Part shown: piece by piece, positions 16,805 through 24,824 of the stretch
Numbering within the stretch: position 1 is the stretch's first letter
How the letters are laid out: every line of letters begins with the position of its first letter
Origin: Pararhodospirillum oryzae
Lineage (GTDB): Bacteria > Pseudomonadota > Alphaproteobacteria > Rhodospirillales > Rhodospirillaceae
Length of the DNA: 56,772 nucleotides
Assembly: GCF_007992075.1 (NCBI RefSeq)
Contig: NZ_BJZO01000013.1
Coordinates: 1-56,772, forward strand
Direction: 5' to 3'
Program-made: the position numbers and the translations under genes
The notes under the pieces: model-generated
What the model saw: the letters and a program-made list of their open reading frames with translations, nothing else
Told to the model about the DNA's origin: nothing
Database searches by the model: none

Positions 16805-17410
16805 GTGCTCACCTTGCCCAACCTCCTGACCTTGGCGCGCATCGTGGTCATTCCGCTGATGGTCGCCTTGTTCTATGTCGACGCCCCCATGGCGCGCTGG
16901 ATCAATGGCGGCTTGTTCATCGCCGCCGCGATCACCGATTTTTTCGACGGCTGGCTGGCCCGGCGCAGCAACCAGGTCTCGCGCCTGGGGCGCTTTCTTG
17001 ATCCCATCGCCGACAAGCTGCTGGTGGCCGCCGTTTTGATGATGCTGGTGGGCGTGGGGCACATCAGCCCCTGGAGCATTCCCGCCGCCGTTGTCATCTT
17101 GATGCGCGAAATCCTGGTGTCGGGCCTGCGCGAGTTCCTGGCCGAGATCCAGGTGGGCATGCCGGTCACCCGGCTGGCCAAATGGAAGACCACGGTGCAG
17201 TTGATCGCCCTGGCCGTGCTGATCATCGGGCCCTTGCCCGGGCTTGATGTCCCCATGAGCCTGCTGGGCGAGTTGCTGTTGTGGGGCGCGGCGGGGATGA
17301 CCCTGGTCACCGGCTACGACTACCTGCGCGAGGGGCTGCGCCACATGGGGCCCGAGTCCGAAACCCCGGGCGCGCCGTCGGCGGTGCCGGTTCCCCCCTC
17401 CCGAGCCTGA
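16805..17410 (+). CDS. pgsA: CDP-diacylglycerol--glycerol-3-phosphate 3-phosphatidyltransferase
   Basis: 201 residues from GTG 16805, which has GAAAGGA eight bases upstream. The CDP-alcohol phosphotransferase motif DGx2ARx8Gx3Dx3D is complete in FFDGWLARRSNQVSRLGRFL and the following DPIADK. About five membrane spans. It makes phosphatidylglycerol phosphate, the committed step to phosphatidylglycerol and cardiolipin, at the inner membrane. The uvrC-pgsA order is common in alphaproteobacteria. Pro/Ser-rich C-terminal tail. High confidence. Confidence 0.94.
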   Translation: MLTLPNLLTLARIVVIPLMVALFYVDAPMARWINGGLFIAAAITDFFDGWLARRSNQVSRLGRFLDPIADKLLVAAVLMMLVGVGHISPWSIPAAVVILMREILVSGLREFLAEIQVGMPVTRLAKWKTTVQLIALAVLIIGPLPGLDVPMSLLGELLLWGAAGMTLVTGYDYLREGLRHMGPESETPGAPSAVPVPPSRA

Positions 17411-17587
17411 GCCCGGATTTCGCTCCTTCGGCCCCGTGGGCCCACCCTGTGCAGAAACTCAAGGCGGTATTGGGTCCATCCGAAAGGGGTTGTCGGGTTT
17501 TTCAAACCGTGCCTATGCTGATTGGGAATACGCGGTCGGCGTTTGAGGCAACCGCGAAATAAAAGGTGCGCGACAGGGTTCAAGGGG

Positions 17588-19441
17588 ATGGTGGAGCGAC
17601 AGCCGCGGCCGGGAGAGAGCCGGCCGCCCGAGGAGGGAGTGCCTGCCGCTCCCCCCCCCAGGCCGGAAGAGCCTTCGCACGGTGAAGGCCCGTGCGCGTG
17701 CGCGTCGGTTCAGGCCCCGTGTCCGTCGTCCGGGCAGGGCGTGCCGTTGCCGCCTCCCTTGCCCGCATGGTCGCCCGTGTCTTCCCGTGAATCCGATGGG
17801 GTGCCGCCGCGCCTGTTGCGGGAAACAAAAATGGACGCCCAGACTTTTCTCGTCTGGCAAAAGCGTATCTTGGCGTCCATCCTGCAAGGGGCGAACATCC
17901 ATGCCGCCCTTGACGCCCTGGTGCGCTTCATCGAGGAGATGAACCCCGGTCTGATCTGTTCGATCATGCTGTTGCGCGGGGGACGCTTGTATTTCGGGGC
18001 GGGGCCCAGCCTTCCCGAGTTCTATCACAAGGCCGTGGACGGGGTGGAAATCGGGGAGGGGGTGGGCAGTTGTGGCACCGCCGCCTTTCGGGGCCAGACG
18101 GTGGTGGTGCCCGATATCCTGGCCCATCCGTATTGGGCCGCGTTCACCGAGCTCATGCGCCCGACGGGCCTGGCGGCCTGTTGGTCCGAACCCATCCGCG
18201 CCACCGACGGGTCGGTTCGGGGCACCTTTGCTTTGTATTACCGGACCATTCACACTCCAAGCGTCCAGGAGCTGGAGCAGATCCGGGTGCTTGCCGATCT
18301 TGCCGGGACCCTGGTCGAATACTGCACCCATATCGAGGCCCGGCAGATCATTGAGGAGCGTCTGAGCACGCTGGCGGCCAGCATCCCGGGCGCGGTGTAC
18401 GAACTGCGCGTGAACCCGAACGGCACCATGAGTTTTCCGTTCATCAGCGCGGGGATCCGTGCCCTGCTTGGCAAGCCGTTGGGACCGGTGGTCCCCGACG
18501 CGCGGGTGATGCTGGACCTGATCCCCGCGACTCACCGGCCAACCTTGCTCGACAGCCTTCAGCAATCCTCGATAACCCTGGAACCCTGGCGCCACGATTT
18601 TCCGGTGGAGGTGGGGGACAAGCTGGGCTGGGTGCGCGCGCATGCCTTGCCCCGGCGCACGCCCGACGGCGCCACGGTATGGTCCGGCCTGATGGTGGAT
18701 GTCTCGGGCGAAAAGGCGGTTGAAGCCGCGCTGGCCCATGCGCAGGGCGCGCTGGCGCGGGCGGCACGGGACGTGCGAACCTTGTCGGGAGCGGTCGCGA
18801 GCCAGCTTCAAGACCCGGTCCGGGTTCTGGCCGGGGTCCTGGCCCTGCTCCACCGGCGCCTTGAGGGGGCGATGGGCCGCGATGATCTGGACCTGCTGGA
18901 TTATGCCGGCACCGCGACGACCCGCCTGAAGGAGCAGTTGGACGCGGTTCAGACCCTGGCGCGGGTCATGAGCACCACCGCCCCAGGCGAACCGGTCGAT
19001 CTCGGCCGGGCCCTGGCCGAGGCGACCGAGGCGTGGGCTTCCGAAATGAACCGTCTGGGCGCGGAAGTGGTCGTGGCGGCCGGCCTTCCCACCCTGAACG
19101 GGGTGGAAAGCGCCCTGGTCGAGATGTTTCGCAGCCTGATCGGCCTGGCCCTGGACCGCGTTCACCCGGATCGCCCGCTTCGTCTGATCGTCGACACTCG
19201 GGAAACCGCCGGGACATGGGAAATATCCCTTGTCGATAATGGAACCGGCCTGTCTCCCTCGCGCCCGGACGAGGTCCCCCTGGAGGCCGACGCGCCCTTT
19301 GCGCCGGCCGCGTGGGGGGGGCAGTACCTGGGCTTTGCCCTGGTGGAACGGGTTGCCTGCGGCCACGCTGGCACGCTTCGGGTCGAGCACCGCCCCGGCG
19401 AGGGCACCACCGTGACCCTCGCCTTTCGCCGGCCATCCTGA
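17588..19441 (+). CDS. GAF protein with degenerate histidine-kinase core
   Basis: Up to 617 residues. After a Pro-rich lead comes a GAF domain (from MDAQTFLVWQKRILASI to about TLVEYCTHIEA), then a PAS-like segment (LSTLAASIPGAVYELRVNPN to SGLMVDVSGEK), then a region aligning to the phytochrome-type HisKA/HATPase core. Where those kinases have ASHDLQEPLR this protein has ASQLQDPVR, so the phosphorylated His is absent. The N-box reads SLIGLALDRVHPD without its Asn residues, while the G1 box DNGTGL survives; the G2 box (GQYLGFAL) is altered. I infer a pseudokinase sensor that binds a ligand through GAF. Start uncertain: ATG 17588 is used, but ATG 17831 begins exactly at the GAF domain. No partner regulator is adjacent. 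Confidence 0.82.
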   Translation: MVERQPRPGESRPPEEGVPAAPPPRPEEPSHGEGPCACASVQAPCPSSGQGVPLPPPLPAWSPVSSRESDGVPPRLLRETKMDAQTFLVWQKRILASILQGANIHAALDALVRFIEEMNPGLICSIMLLRGGRLYFGAGPSLPEFYHKAVDGVEIGEGVGSCGTAAFRGQTVVVPDILAHPYWAAFTELMRPTGLAACWSEPIRATDGSVRGTFALYYRTIHTPSVQELEQIRVLADLAGTLVEYCTHIEARQIIEERLSTLAASIPGAVYELRVNPNGTMSFPFISAGIRALLGKPLGPVVPDARVMLDLIPATHRPTLLDSLQQSSITLEPWRHDFPVEVGDKLGWVRAHALPRRTPDGATVWSGLMVDVSGEKAVEAALAHAQGALARAARDVRTLSGAVASQLQDPVRVLAGVLALLHRRLEGAMGRDDLDLLDYAGTATTRLKEQLDAVQTLARVMSTTAPGEPVDLGRALAEATEAWASEMNRLGAEVVVAAGLPTLNGVESALVEMFRSLIGLALDRVHPDRPLRLIVDTRETAGTWEISLVDNGTGLSPSRPDEVPLEADAPFAPAAWGGQYLGFALVERVACGHAGTLRVEHRPGEGTTVTLAFRRPS

Positions 19442-19453
19442 ACAAAAGAGGGG

Positions 19454-19557
19454 CTTGAGTCCGTCCGTTTCACGTTGAAGCGGACAGACTCAAGATCCCT
19501 TTATTTGAGTTTGTCTTTTCTGGAAAAGCGATGCCCACTTTTCCCGGGCAAACTCCA
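19454..19557. repeat. intergenic palindromic repeat, family B copy 1
   Basis: A long imperfect hairpin, arms 19454-19472 and 19476-19494, around the core TCCGTTTCA-CGT-TGAAGCGGA (19464-19484). It is followed by AGATCCCTTT and a second weaker stem containing TGGAAAAG and CTTTTCCC. The core plus AGATCCCTTT recurs at 56718-56756, and a related core is at 21041-21061. It may also terminate the preceding gene. Confidence 0.8.
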
Positions 19558-19620
19558 GAGCATTTTCAGCCGAAATGGACACCATTTCGGCGGTTCGAAA
19601 ATGCGATAATTCAAAAAACC

Positions 19621-19660
19621 AGAGCGCATTCACTGATCCATTTCGATCGGAATGCGCTCT
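19621..19660. repeat. 11-bp perfect palindromic repeat
   Basis: AGAGCGCATTC (19621-19631) and GAATGCGCTCT (19650-19660), directly against the 3' end of the DUF4236 gene. Part of a 190-bp mosaic of palindromes starting at 19454; probably a terminator or mobile palindromic element. Confidence 0.65.
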
Positions 19661-19997
19661 ACTGGAGAAGGGCAGGGAGGTGGAGGAGGGAGGAAAGGTC
19701 GATCCCCAGCTTTTCCATCACGCTGCTTGCGACGAGGCCGGCGGCCAGCAGGAAAAACACCCCTTGTCCCAGGCGCCGGACCCATCGGGGCAGGGTTCCC
19801 GTCGCGCCGCCCAGGGGGCGGACCTTCGTGCTGTACGAAAGACCGGTGCCGGGCAGGCCCACCGTGGCGCGCGCACCCTGGCGGCCCAGGTTGACGCTGG
19901 CGCCCGGTCGTCCCACCGTCAGGCTGGTGCCGCGCTTGCCCAGGTTCAGGCGAAGACCCGGAGCAAGCCGGATCGACTGGCGAAAACGAAAACCCAT
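19659..19997 (-). CDS. DUF4236 family protein
   Basis: 112 residues. The N-terminus MGFRFRQSIRLAPGLRLNLG, followed by TSLTVGRPGASVNLGRQGAR and GLPGTGLSYSTKV, is the characteristic DUF4236 module of short Gly-rich beta repeats. A hydrophobic C-terminal helix (GVFFLLAAGLVASSV) suggests membrane association. DUF4236 proteins are of unknown function and often occur in accessory regions. Start ATG 19997 has GGAG upstream. It is flanked on both sides by palindromic repeats. Confidence 0.85.
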   Translation of the reverse strand: MGFRFRQSIRLAPGLRLNLGKRGTSLTVGRPGASVNLGRQGARATVGLPGTGLSYSTKVRPLGGATGTLPRWVRRLGQGVFFLLAAGLVASSVMEKLGIDLSSLLHLPALLQ

Positions 19998-20073
19998 GAG
20001 ACATTCTCCGGAGTCAGGCAGGGGATCACAAGGCCGTGGTTGCGTTGAACGGGGCCGGATTCTAGAACCAGAC

Positions 20074-20163
20074 CCGAGAAGCGGGAACCGCTTCTCGGAT
20101 AAGCTGAAAGCAAAAACAAAGAGTTAAAGCATCGTGCCTGAATCAGGTTCAACACACGATGCT
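20074..20163. repeat. two-hairpin intergenic repeat, family A copy 1
   Basis: Hairpin 1: CCGAGAAGCGG (20074-20084), loop GAA, CCGCTTCTCGG (20088-20098). Linker contains CAAAAACAAAGAGTT. Hairpin 2: AGCATCGTG (20128-20136) and CACGATGCT (20155-20163). The element ends at the base before the cutA stop codon. The same module occurs at 33410-33498 (inverted) and 44307-44458. Confidence 0.85.
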
Positions 20164-20484
20164 CTATGAAAGGGCGGTCTGGCAGGAGATCCAGGCCAGG
20201 AAATCGGGCGCGCCCGCCTGAATCGGCAAGGCGACCACGCAGGGGCATTCGTAGCTGTGCAATGCCGTGACCCGCTCGGTCAAGGCGTCGACCCGCGCTT
20301 CGTCGGTCTTGGCCAGGAAGGCGATCTCGGTTTCCTCTTGCAGCGTGCCTTCCCAGCGGAAGATCGAGCGGATCGGGCCCAGGATGTTCACGCAGGCCGC
20401 CAGCCGCTCCTCGACCAGGGTTCGCCCCAGGCGGAGCGCCTCGTCCTCGCTGGCGGCGGTCATGTAGACCAAGCATTGGGTCAT
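20164..20484 (-). CDS. cutA: CutA-family divalent-cation tolerance protein
   Basis: 106 residues, the standard CutA length. Signatures: VEERLAACVNILGPIRSIFRW near the front, the strand EETEIAFLAKTDEARV, and the Tyr/Cys-containing HSYECPCVVALPI toward the end. CutA forms very stable PII-like trimers; the link to copper tolerance is old and its true role is unsettled. Start ATG 20484 has AAGGGGAG at good spacing; the longer open frame would overlap the divergent gene at 20554. The stop codon abuts a palindromic repeat. Confidence 0.93.
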   Translation of the reverse strand: MTQCLVYMTAASEDEALRLGRTLVEERLAACVNILGPIRSIFRWEGTLQEETEIAFLAKTDEARVDALTERVTALHSYECPCVVALPIQAGAPDFLAWISCQTALS

Positions 20485-20553
20485 GGACTCCCCTTCCCTA
20501 GCTTCGTACCATGGCCCCCCGAGTGTGGACGATCCGGGCCGGTAGAGGCAACC

Positions 20554-20925
20554 ATGAGCGACACGGGCGAGGGGACGCAGCGAGCCGTCGTCAAAACGCA
20601 CGACGGCCCCGCGCGCCCCGGAAGCGACGACGATTCCGCCAGGCCGGACAGCGGGGCCGACGGTCCGGGCAGCCCTCCCAGGCCGGTCCGGCCCACCGAC
20701 TCCCAGCGCCGATGGTTGCGCCGGGGCCTGGATCAGCCGGGGGGCAAGCTGCCGTTGTTCGATGAAAACGGCCGGCGGGTTGATAGCCGGGTGGTGCGCG
20801 CGTGCCTGGCGCAGGGCTGGGCCGAACCCTGGTTCGCCAATCCCCTGAAGCCCGACTGGCTGGTCTGCAAGCTCACCGAGGCCGGACGCGCGGTTGTCTC
20901 GACGGCGGGGCGCCCGGCTTCTTGA
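20554..20925 (+). CDS. hypothetical protein
   Basis: 123 residues. The first 50 are charged, Asp/Pro/Gly-rich and probably disordered. The C-terminal 70 form a compact domain: WLRRGLDQPGGKLPLFDENG, VRACLAQGWAEPWFANPL, and KPDWLVCKLTEAGRAVV, whose helices followed by a strand-like end resemble a winged-helix remnant. I do not recognise a named family. Start ATG 20554 follows AGAGG. It is divergent from cutA with 69 bp between starts. Confidence 0.75.
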   Translation: MSDTGEGTQRAVVKTHDGPARPGSDDDSARPDSGADGPGSPPRPVRPTDSQRRWLRRGLDQPGGKLPLFDENGRRVDSRVVRACLAQGWAEPWFANPLKPDWLVCKLTEAGRAVVSTAGRPAS

Positions 20926-21040
20926 GATCCCGGGCGGGCGGCGTTGCCGGAAGGAGTGGCCACACGCCAAAAACCGCCGGGGAAAAATGGGTGCGGCTCC
21001 TCCGGAAAAGGCAAGTTTAATCAAATGGATGTAGAGCTAA

Positions 21041-21061
21041 TCCGCTTTCAGGTGAAACGGA
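21041..21061. repeat. palindromic repeat, family B relative
   Basis: TCCGCTTTCAGGTGAAACGGA followed by CGGTCCCTTT: an inverted, diverged form of the core at 19464-19484 and 56719-56739. It lies 65 bp upstream of the receiver-domain gene. Confidence 0.6.
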
Positions 21062-21125
21062 CGGTCCCTTTCCCGGCGCCCGGATGCCTGTTGTGTCGTG
21101 GGACCCACTGCATGGGAGGCCGGCG

Positions 21126-21662
21126 ATGCGGCCGTTGATTTCGCCTGCCTCGTTGCGCGAACGCGACATCCTGGTGGCGATCCTTGACGCGAACGAGCAA
21201 TCCCGCCAGTTCCTGACTTCCGTCCTGGGCATGCTGGGGGTCGAACGCGTGGTCGATTTCCCAACCCCCCAGGCCCTGTTGACCTGGCTTTCTCCTCGGA
21301 ACACCCCCCAGGTCCTGCTGGTGGACGCGGGCCTGGCTCCCATGTCCGGAGTCGCCTTCGCCCGCTACCTGCGCACCATCGTGGGCGGACGGGCCGCCTA
21401 CGTGCCGATTATCCTGATCGGGGCCCGCGTGACCCGTGAAACCCTGACCGAGGCCCGCAACGCCGGCGTCAACGAATTCATCGCCAAGCCCGTCAGTCCG
21501 CCGGGCCTGTCCGCGCGCTTGCGGGCGGTGCTGGAGGCCCCGCGTCCCTTTGTGCGCACGCCTGATTATTTTGGCCCCGACCGCCGGCGCCGTCAGGTTG
21601 AATATTCCGGAGAAAACCGGCGGGGAAGCGTGCGGAACGACGCGCCGCTCTCCGCTCCATAA
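21126..21662 (+). CDS. single-domain response regulator (CheY-like)
   Basis: 178 residues with one receiver domain and no output domain. ILVAILDANEQSRQFL carries the acidic pocket (one Asp plus Asn/Glu in place of the usual two acids), the phosphoryl-acceptor Asp is in VLLVDAGLAPMSG, the switch Thr/Ser is replaced in IILIGARVT, and the conserved Lys is in FIAKPVS. The C-terminal 40 residues are Arg-rich (YFGPDRRRRQVEY). I start at ATG 21126, which has GGGAGG six bases upstream; ATG 21084 is weaker. It lies 90 bp before cbbM. Receivers ending in FGPDRRRR are common in alphaproteobacteria, often in motility or stress signalling; its partner kinase is not evident. Confidence 0.85.
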   Translation: MRPLISPASLRERDILVAILDANEQSRQFLTSVLGMLGVERVVDFPTPQALLTWLSPRNTPQVLLVDAGLAPMSGVAFARYLRTIVGGRAAYVPIILIGARVTRETLTEARNAGVNEFIAKPVSPPGLSARLRAVLEAPRPFVRTPDYFGPDRRRRQVEYSGENRRGSVRNDAPLSAP

Positions 21663-21752
21663 GCCTGGCTTATGCTGGCCTCAAGAATAATATATTTTTC
21701 CTTATGCGATTCCCTGGATACACTGTGGGCATTCCAACCGAGGAGGACCCCC

Positions 21753-23129
21753 ATGGACCAGTCGGCCCGCTACGTTAATCTCGACCTCAAGGAAGAAGAC
21801 CTGATCGCTGGCGGCGAGCATGTGCTGTGCGCCTACATCATGCGCCCCAAGTCGGGCCATGGCTTTGTCGAGACGGCGGCCCACTTCGCGGCGGAAAGCT
21901 CGACCGGCACCAACGTCGAGGTCTGCACGACCGACGACTTCACGCGTGGCGTCGATGCCCTTGTCTATTTTGTCGATGAACCCTCGGGGTTGATGAAGAT
22001 CGCCTATCCCCTGGGTCTGTTCGATCGCAACATCACCGACGGCAAGGCGATGATCGCGTCGTTCCTGACGCTGACCATCGGCAACAACCAGGGCATGGGC
22101 GACGTTGAATACGCGAAGATGCACGATTTCTATGTGCCGCCCGCGTACCTGGCCCTGTTCGATGGTCCGGCGACCAACATTTCCGCCCTGTGGAAGGTGT
22201 TGGGGCGTCCCGAGACCAACGGCGGCCTGATCGTCGGCACGATCATCAAGCCCAAGCTGGGCTTGCGTCCGCAGCCCTTCGCCGATGCCTGCCTGTCGTT
22301 CTGGCGCGGCGGAGACTTCATCAAGAACGACGAGCCCCAGGGCAACCAGCCCTTCGCGCCGCTCAAGGAGACCATCCGCCTGGTGGCCGACGCCATGGCC
22401 CGCGCCCAGGATGAAACCGGCGAGGCCAAGCTGTTCTCGGCCAACATCACCGCCGACGATCCGTTCGAGATGATCGCGCGCGGCGAATACATCCTGGAAA
22501 CCTTCGGGACCAACGCGAGCCACGTGGCCTTCCTGGTCGATGGCTACGTTGCCGGCCCGGCGGCGGTGACCACGGCCCGGCGCCGTTTCCCCGACACCTT
22601 CTTGCACTATCACCGGGCCGGCCACGGCGCCGTGACCTCGCCCCAGTCCAAGCGCGGCTACACCGCCTTCGTGCTCAGCAAGATGGCCCGTCTGCAAGGC
22701 GCCAGCGGCATTCACACCGGCACCATGGGCTTTGGCAAGATGGAAGGCGACCCCGCCGACCGCGCCATGGCCTACATGCTGGAGCAGGACGAGGCCCAGG
22801 GTCCCTACTTCCATCAGGCGTGGAACGGGATGAAGGCGTGCACGCCCATCATCAGCGGCGGCATGAACGCCTTGCGCCTGCCGGGCTTCTTCACCAACCT
22901 GGGCCACGCCAACGTGATCCAGACCTCGGGCGGCGGCGCCTTCGGCCACCTGGATGGCGCCACCGCCGGCGCGATCTCGCTGCGCCAGGCCTGGGAATCG
23001 TGGGACCAGGGCGTTGATCTGGTCACCTACGCCAAGGACCACAAGGAACTGGCCCGCGCGCTGGAATCCTTCCCCGCCGATGCCGATGCCCGCTATCCGG
23101 GCTGGCGGGCCGCCCTGGGGATCGCGTAA
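21753..23129 (+). CDS. cbbM: form II ribulose-bisphosphate carboxylase
   Basis: 458 residues. Residue numbering coincides with the R. rubrum enzyme: Lys166 in [10 protein letters not shown], the carbamylated Lys191 with Asp193 and Glu194 in [11 protein letters not shown], and loop-6 Lys329 in GFGKMEGDP. The N-terminal [18 protein letters not shown] region is form II in type. It fixes CO2 onto ribulose-1,5-bisphosphate, forming the L2 enzyme in the cytoplasm; in phototrophs it also serves as an electron sink. Start ATG 21753 follows GAGGAGGA. No cbbR or other Calvin-cycle gene is adjacent, which is unlike many cbb operons. The 90-bp leader is AT-rich (AAGAATAATATATTTTT) and probably holds the promoter. 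Confidence 0.98.
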   Translation: MDQSARYVNLDLKEEDLIAGGEHVLCAYIMRPKSGHGFVETAAHFAAESSTGTNVEVCTTDDFTRGVDALVYFVDEPSGLMKIAYPLGLFDRNITDGKAMIASFLTLTIGNNQGMGDVEYAKMHDFYVPPAYLALFDGPATNISALWKVLGRPETNGGLIVGTIIKPKLGLRPQPFADACLSFWRGGDFIKNDEPQGNQPFAPLKETIRLVADAMARAQDETGEAKLFSANITADDPFEMIARGEYILETFGTNASHVAFLVDGYVAGPAAVTTARRRFPDTFLHYHRAGHGAVTSPQSKRGYTAFVLSKMARLQGASGIHTGTMGFGKMEGDPADRAMAYMLEQDEAQGPYFHQAWNGMKACTPIISGGMNALRLPGFFTNLGHANVIQTSGGGAFGHLDGATAGAISLRQAWESWDQGVDLVTYAKDHKELARALESFPADADARYPGWRAALGIA

Positions 23130-23141
23130 ATCAATAAGGGG

Positions 23142-23163
23142 CGGGGCTCTTCTGCCCCGCTCC
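23142..23163 (+). terminator. hairpin after cbbM
   Basis: GCGGGGC (23141-23147), loop TCTTCT, GCCCCGC (23154-23160), 12 bases after the stop codon. It lacks a U-tract and leads into a 9-bp minisatellite. Confidence 0.5.
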
Positions 23164-23172
23164 CCGCCGGGG

Positions 23173-23262
23173 GCTGCGCGCCCTGCGAGGGCTGCGAGGG
23201 CTGCGAGCCCTGCGAGCCCTGCGGGGGCGGCGCGCCCTGCGGGGGCGGCGCCCCCTGCCGGG
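23173..23262. repeat. 9-bp minisatellite, about ten copies
   Basis: Variants of GCTGCGAGG / CCTGCGAGC / CCTGCGGGG / GCGGCGCCC in tandem over 90 bp, between cbbM and scpB. The GGGC and GCCC versions can pair with each other. The period is a multiple of three and the array is in the cbbM reading frame after its stop. Confidence 0.8.
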
Positions 23263-23278
23263 GTTGTGAGGCCCCGGA

Positions 23279-23309
23279 CCCCCTTCCTGGGGCAAAGCCA
23301 GGGAGGGGG
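23279..23309 (+). terminator. strong hairpin before scpB
   Basis: CCCCCTTCCTGG (23279-23290) and CCAGGGAGGGGG (23298-23309) pair with one mismatch; CGTTCGTTT follows. Likely the effective end of the cbbM transcript. Confidence 0.6.
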
Positions 23310-23335
23310 CGTTCGTTTCAAGGAAACCGTGTTCC

Positions 23336-24019
23336 GTGTCCAAGCCTGATTTTGACGCTCTCCGGTTGGTCGAGGCCTTGCTGTTCGCCTCGTCCGACCC
23401 GCTGAGCGTTGATGACCTGACCGCCCGCGTGCCCGAAGGCCTCGACGTGCCCGCCTTGCTGACCCGGTTGCAAGGCGACTACGCCGGGCGGGGGGTCGTG
23501 CTGGGGAACAATGGCGGGCGCTGGGCCTTTCGCACCGCGCCCGATCTGGCGCCGGTGTTGCGGCTGGTCGCGCCCGAACCGCGCCGTCTCAGCCGCGCCG
23601 CCCTGGAGACCCTGGCGGTCGTGGCCTACCATCAGCCGGTGACGCGTGCCGAGATCGAGGAAATCCGGGGCGTGGCCCTGTCCAAGGGGACCTTCGACCA
23701 GTTGCTGGAAGCCGGCTGGATCCGGCCGTGCGGCCGGCGCCAGACCGTGGGCCGGCCCCTGACCTGGGTCACGACGGCGGCCTTCCTGGATCACTTCGGG
23801 CTGGCCGGCCTGGATGCCCTGCCGGGGATCGAGGAACTGAAGGCGGCTGGCCTCCTTGATGCGCGCCCGGCCCTGGCCGCCTATGGCGCGCGCGCGCGCG
23901 ATGGCGAGGACGCCCTGGAGGACGTGGAGGACGAAGGCACCCTGACCGGGGCCGCCGGCCGCCACGAGGCCGAGGGCCAGCTTGACCTGTTGCGCCGCGA
24001 ACCGCGCGATTCGGAATAG
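23336..24019 (+). CDS. scpB: segregation and condensation protein B
   Basis: 227 residues from GTG 23336, with AAGGAA upstream. The two winged-helix halves are visible: LRLVEALLFASSDPLSVDDL at the start, and LSRAALETLAVVAYHQPVTRAEIEEIRGV, the best ScpB signature, followed by IRPCGRRQTVGRPLTWVTT. An acidic, low-complexity C-terminus follows. ScpB binds ScpA and Smc to form the bacterial condensin. In most alphaproteobacteria scpA lies directly upstream; here cbbM does, and no scpA is in the window. The stop is 5 bp from the convergent restriction enzyme gene. Confidence 0.93.
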   Translation: MSKPDFDALRLVEALLFASSDPLSVDDLTARVPEGLDVPALLTRLQGDYAGRGVVLGNNGGRWAFRTAPDLAPVLRLVAPEPRRLSRAALETLAVVAYHQPVTRAEIEEIRGVALSKGTFDQLLEAGWIRPCGRRQTVGRPLTWVTTAAFLDHFGLAGLDALPGIEELKAAGLLDARPALAAYGARARDGEDALEDVEDEGTLTGAAGRHEAEGQLDLLRREPRDSE

Positions 24020-24023
24020 GCCT

Positions 24024-24824
24024 TTAAGTTTTTTGCGCTTCCAGGTGGGCGGCAAGGGCGCTTGCGAAGGCTTCCAGGCTGGTGGCGGGGGAAAGGGCGC
24101 GAAAGGCCCCGTCCGGCCCCGTCTCCCGCGACGAGGCCAGCAGCGCGGTGGCCGTGTACAGGCCTTCGTCCATCAGCCGCCGGCACAGGTGCTCGTAGCG
24201 CTCCAGGTAGGAACTGCCGGCGATGTCGGGGGCGAGCGCGAAGTGGGGCGAGGCCTCGCGCAAGGGGCGGGTGGAGCCCGGCGCTTCCTCCACCAGCATC
24301 AGCCAGCCCACGAACGGGGCCGCGCCCGCGCCCAGCAGGCCGTCACGACACGCCAGCCGCAGATCCAGGGCGCTGCCGATCGCCTCCTCGGCGCGGTTGT
24401 TGAAGTTGTTGCCGAACGACGGGCCGACGTGGCTTTTGAACTCGATCGCCGCCACCAGCCGCCCGTGTCGCAGCACCAGAAGATCCCACAGCTTGGTCGG
24501 GCGCAGGGCCCCGGGCAGGGCCAGCTGGGCGCGCTGGGTCGGGATCACGCACCCGGCGGGACCGTGGGCGTGGACCAGCGCGCTCACCAGGGCGGTGAAG
24601 CCATCCATGTTCTTGCCAGCGGTCACGCCCGCGCGCTCGCCCTGATCGGGGCTGGCCCCGGCCTGCTGGCGCTGGCGGGCCTGGTCGCGGGTTTGCCAGA
24701 AGGTGCGCACCGCGTCCCGGGCCAGGGCGTTCAGGGTTTCGGGGGCCAGGGGGCCCGGGGCAGGGGAGGGCGCGAACAAGGGCAGATCGGGGAAAAGCAA
24801 CGGGGATTCGGGGGGAACCGTCAT
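24024..24824 (-). CDS. PaeR7I/XhoI-type type II restriction endonuclease
   Basis: 266 residues. The core [20 protein letters not shown] plus [20 protein letters not shown] is the signature of the PaeR7I/XhoI family: a PD-(D/E)xK nuclease with Asp in WDLL and Glu-x-Lys in IEFKS. Known members cut CTCGAG, which is a prediction here. Its start overlaps the stop of the methyltransferase gene by four bases (ATGA), so it is translated after protection is made. Pro-rich first 35 residues. GC content is like the chromosome. High confidence in family; recognition site inferred. Confidence 0.9.
   Translation of the reverse strand: MTVPPESPLLFPDLPLFAPSPAPGPLAPETLNALARDAVRTFWQTRDQARQRQQAGASPDQGERAGVTAGKNMDGFTALVSALVHAHGPAGCVIPTQRAQLALPGALRPTKLWDLLVLRHGRLVAAIEFKSHVGPSFGNNFNNRAEEAIGSALDLRLACRDGLLGAGAAPFVGWLMLVEEAPGSTRPLREASPHFALAPDIAGSSYLERYEHLCRRLMDEGLYTATALLASSRETGPDGAFRALSPATSLEAFASALAAHLEAQKT

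Noticed and set aside
17522-17830. Coding status of the Pro-rich lead of the GAF protein
   Set aside because: Not excluded, but the stretch from TTG 17522 to ATG 17588 has no support and was left out of the gene; the part up to 17831 is kept with low certainty.
23130-23335. Cys-rich extension of RuBisCO by stop-codon read-through
   Set aside because: No start codon and no known read-through signal; the pattern is explained by the 9-bp repeat. Kept only as a low-interest finding.
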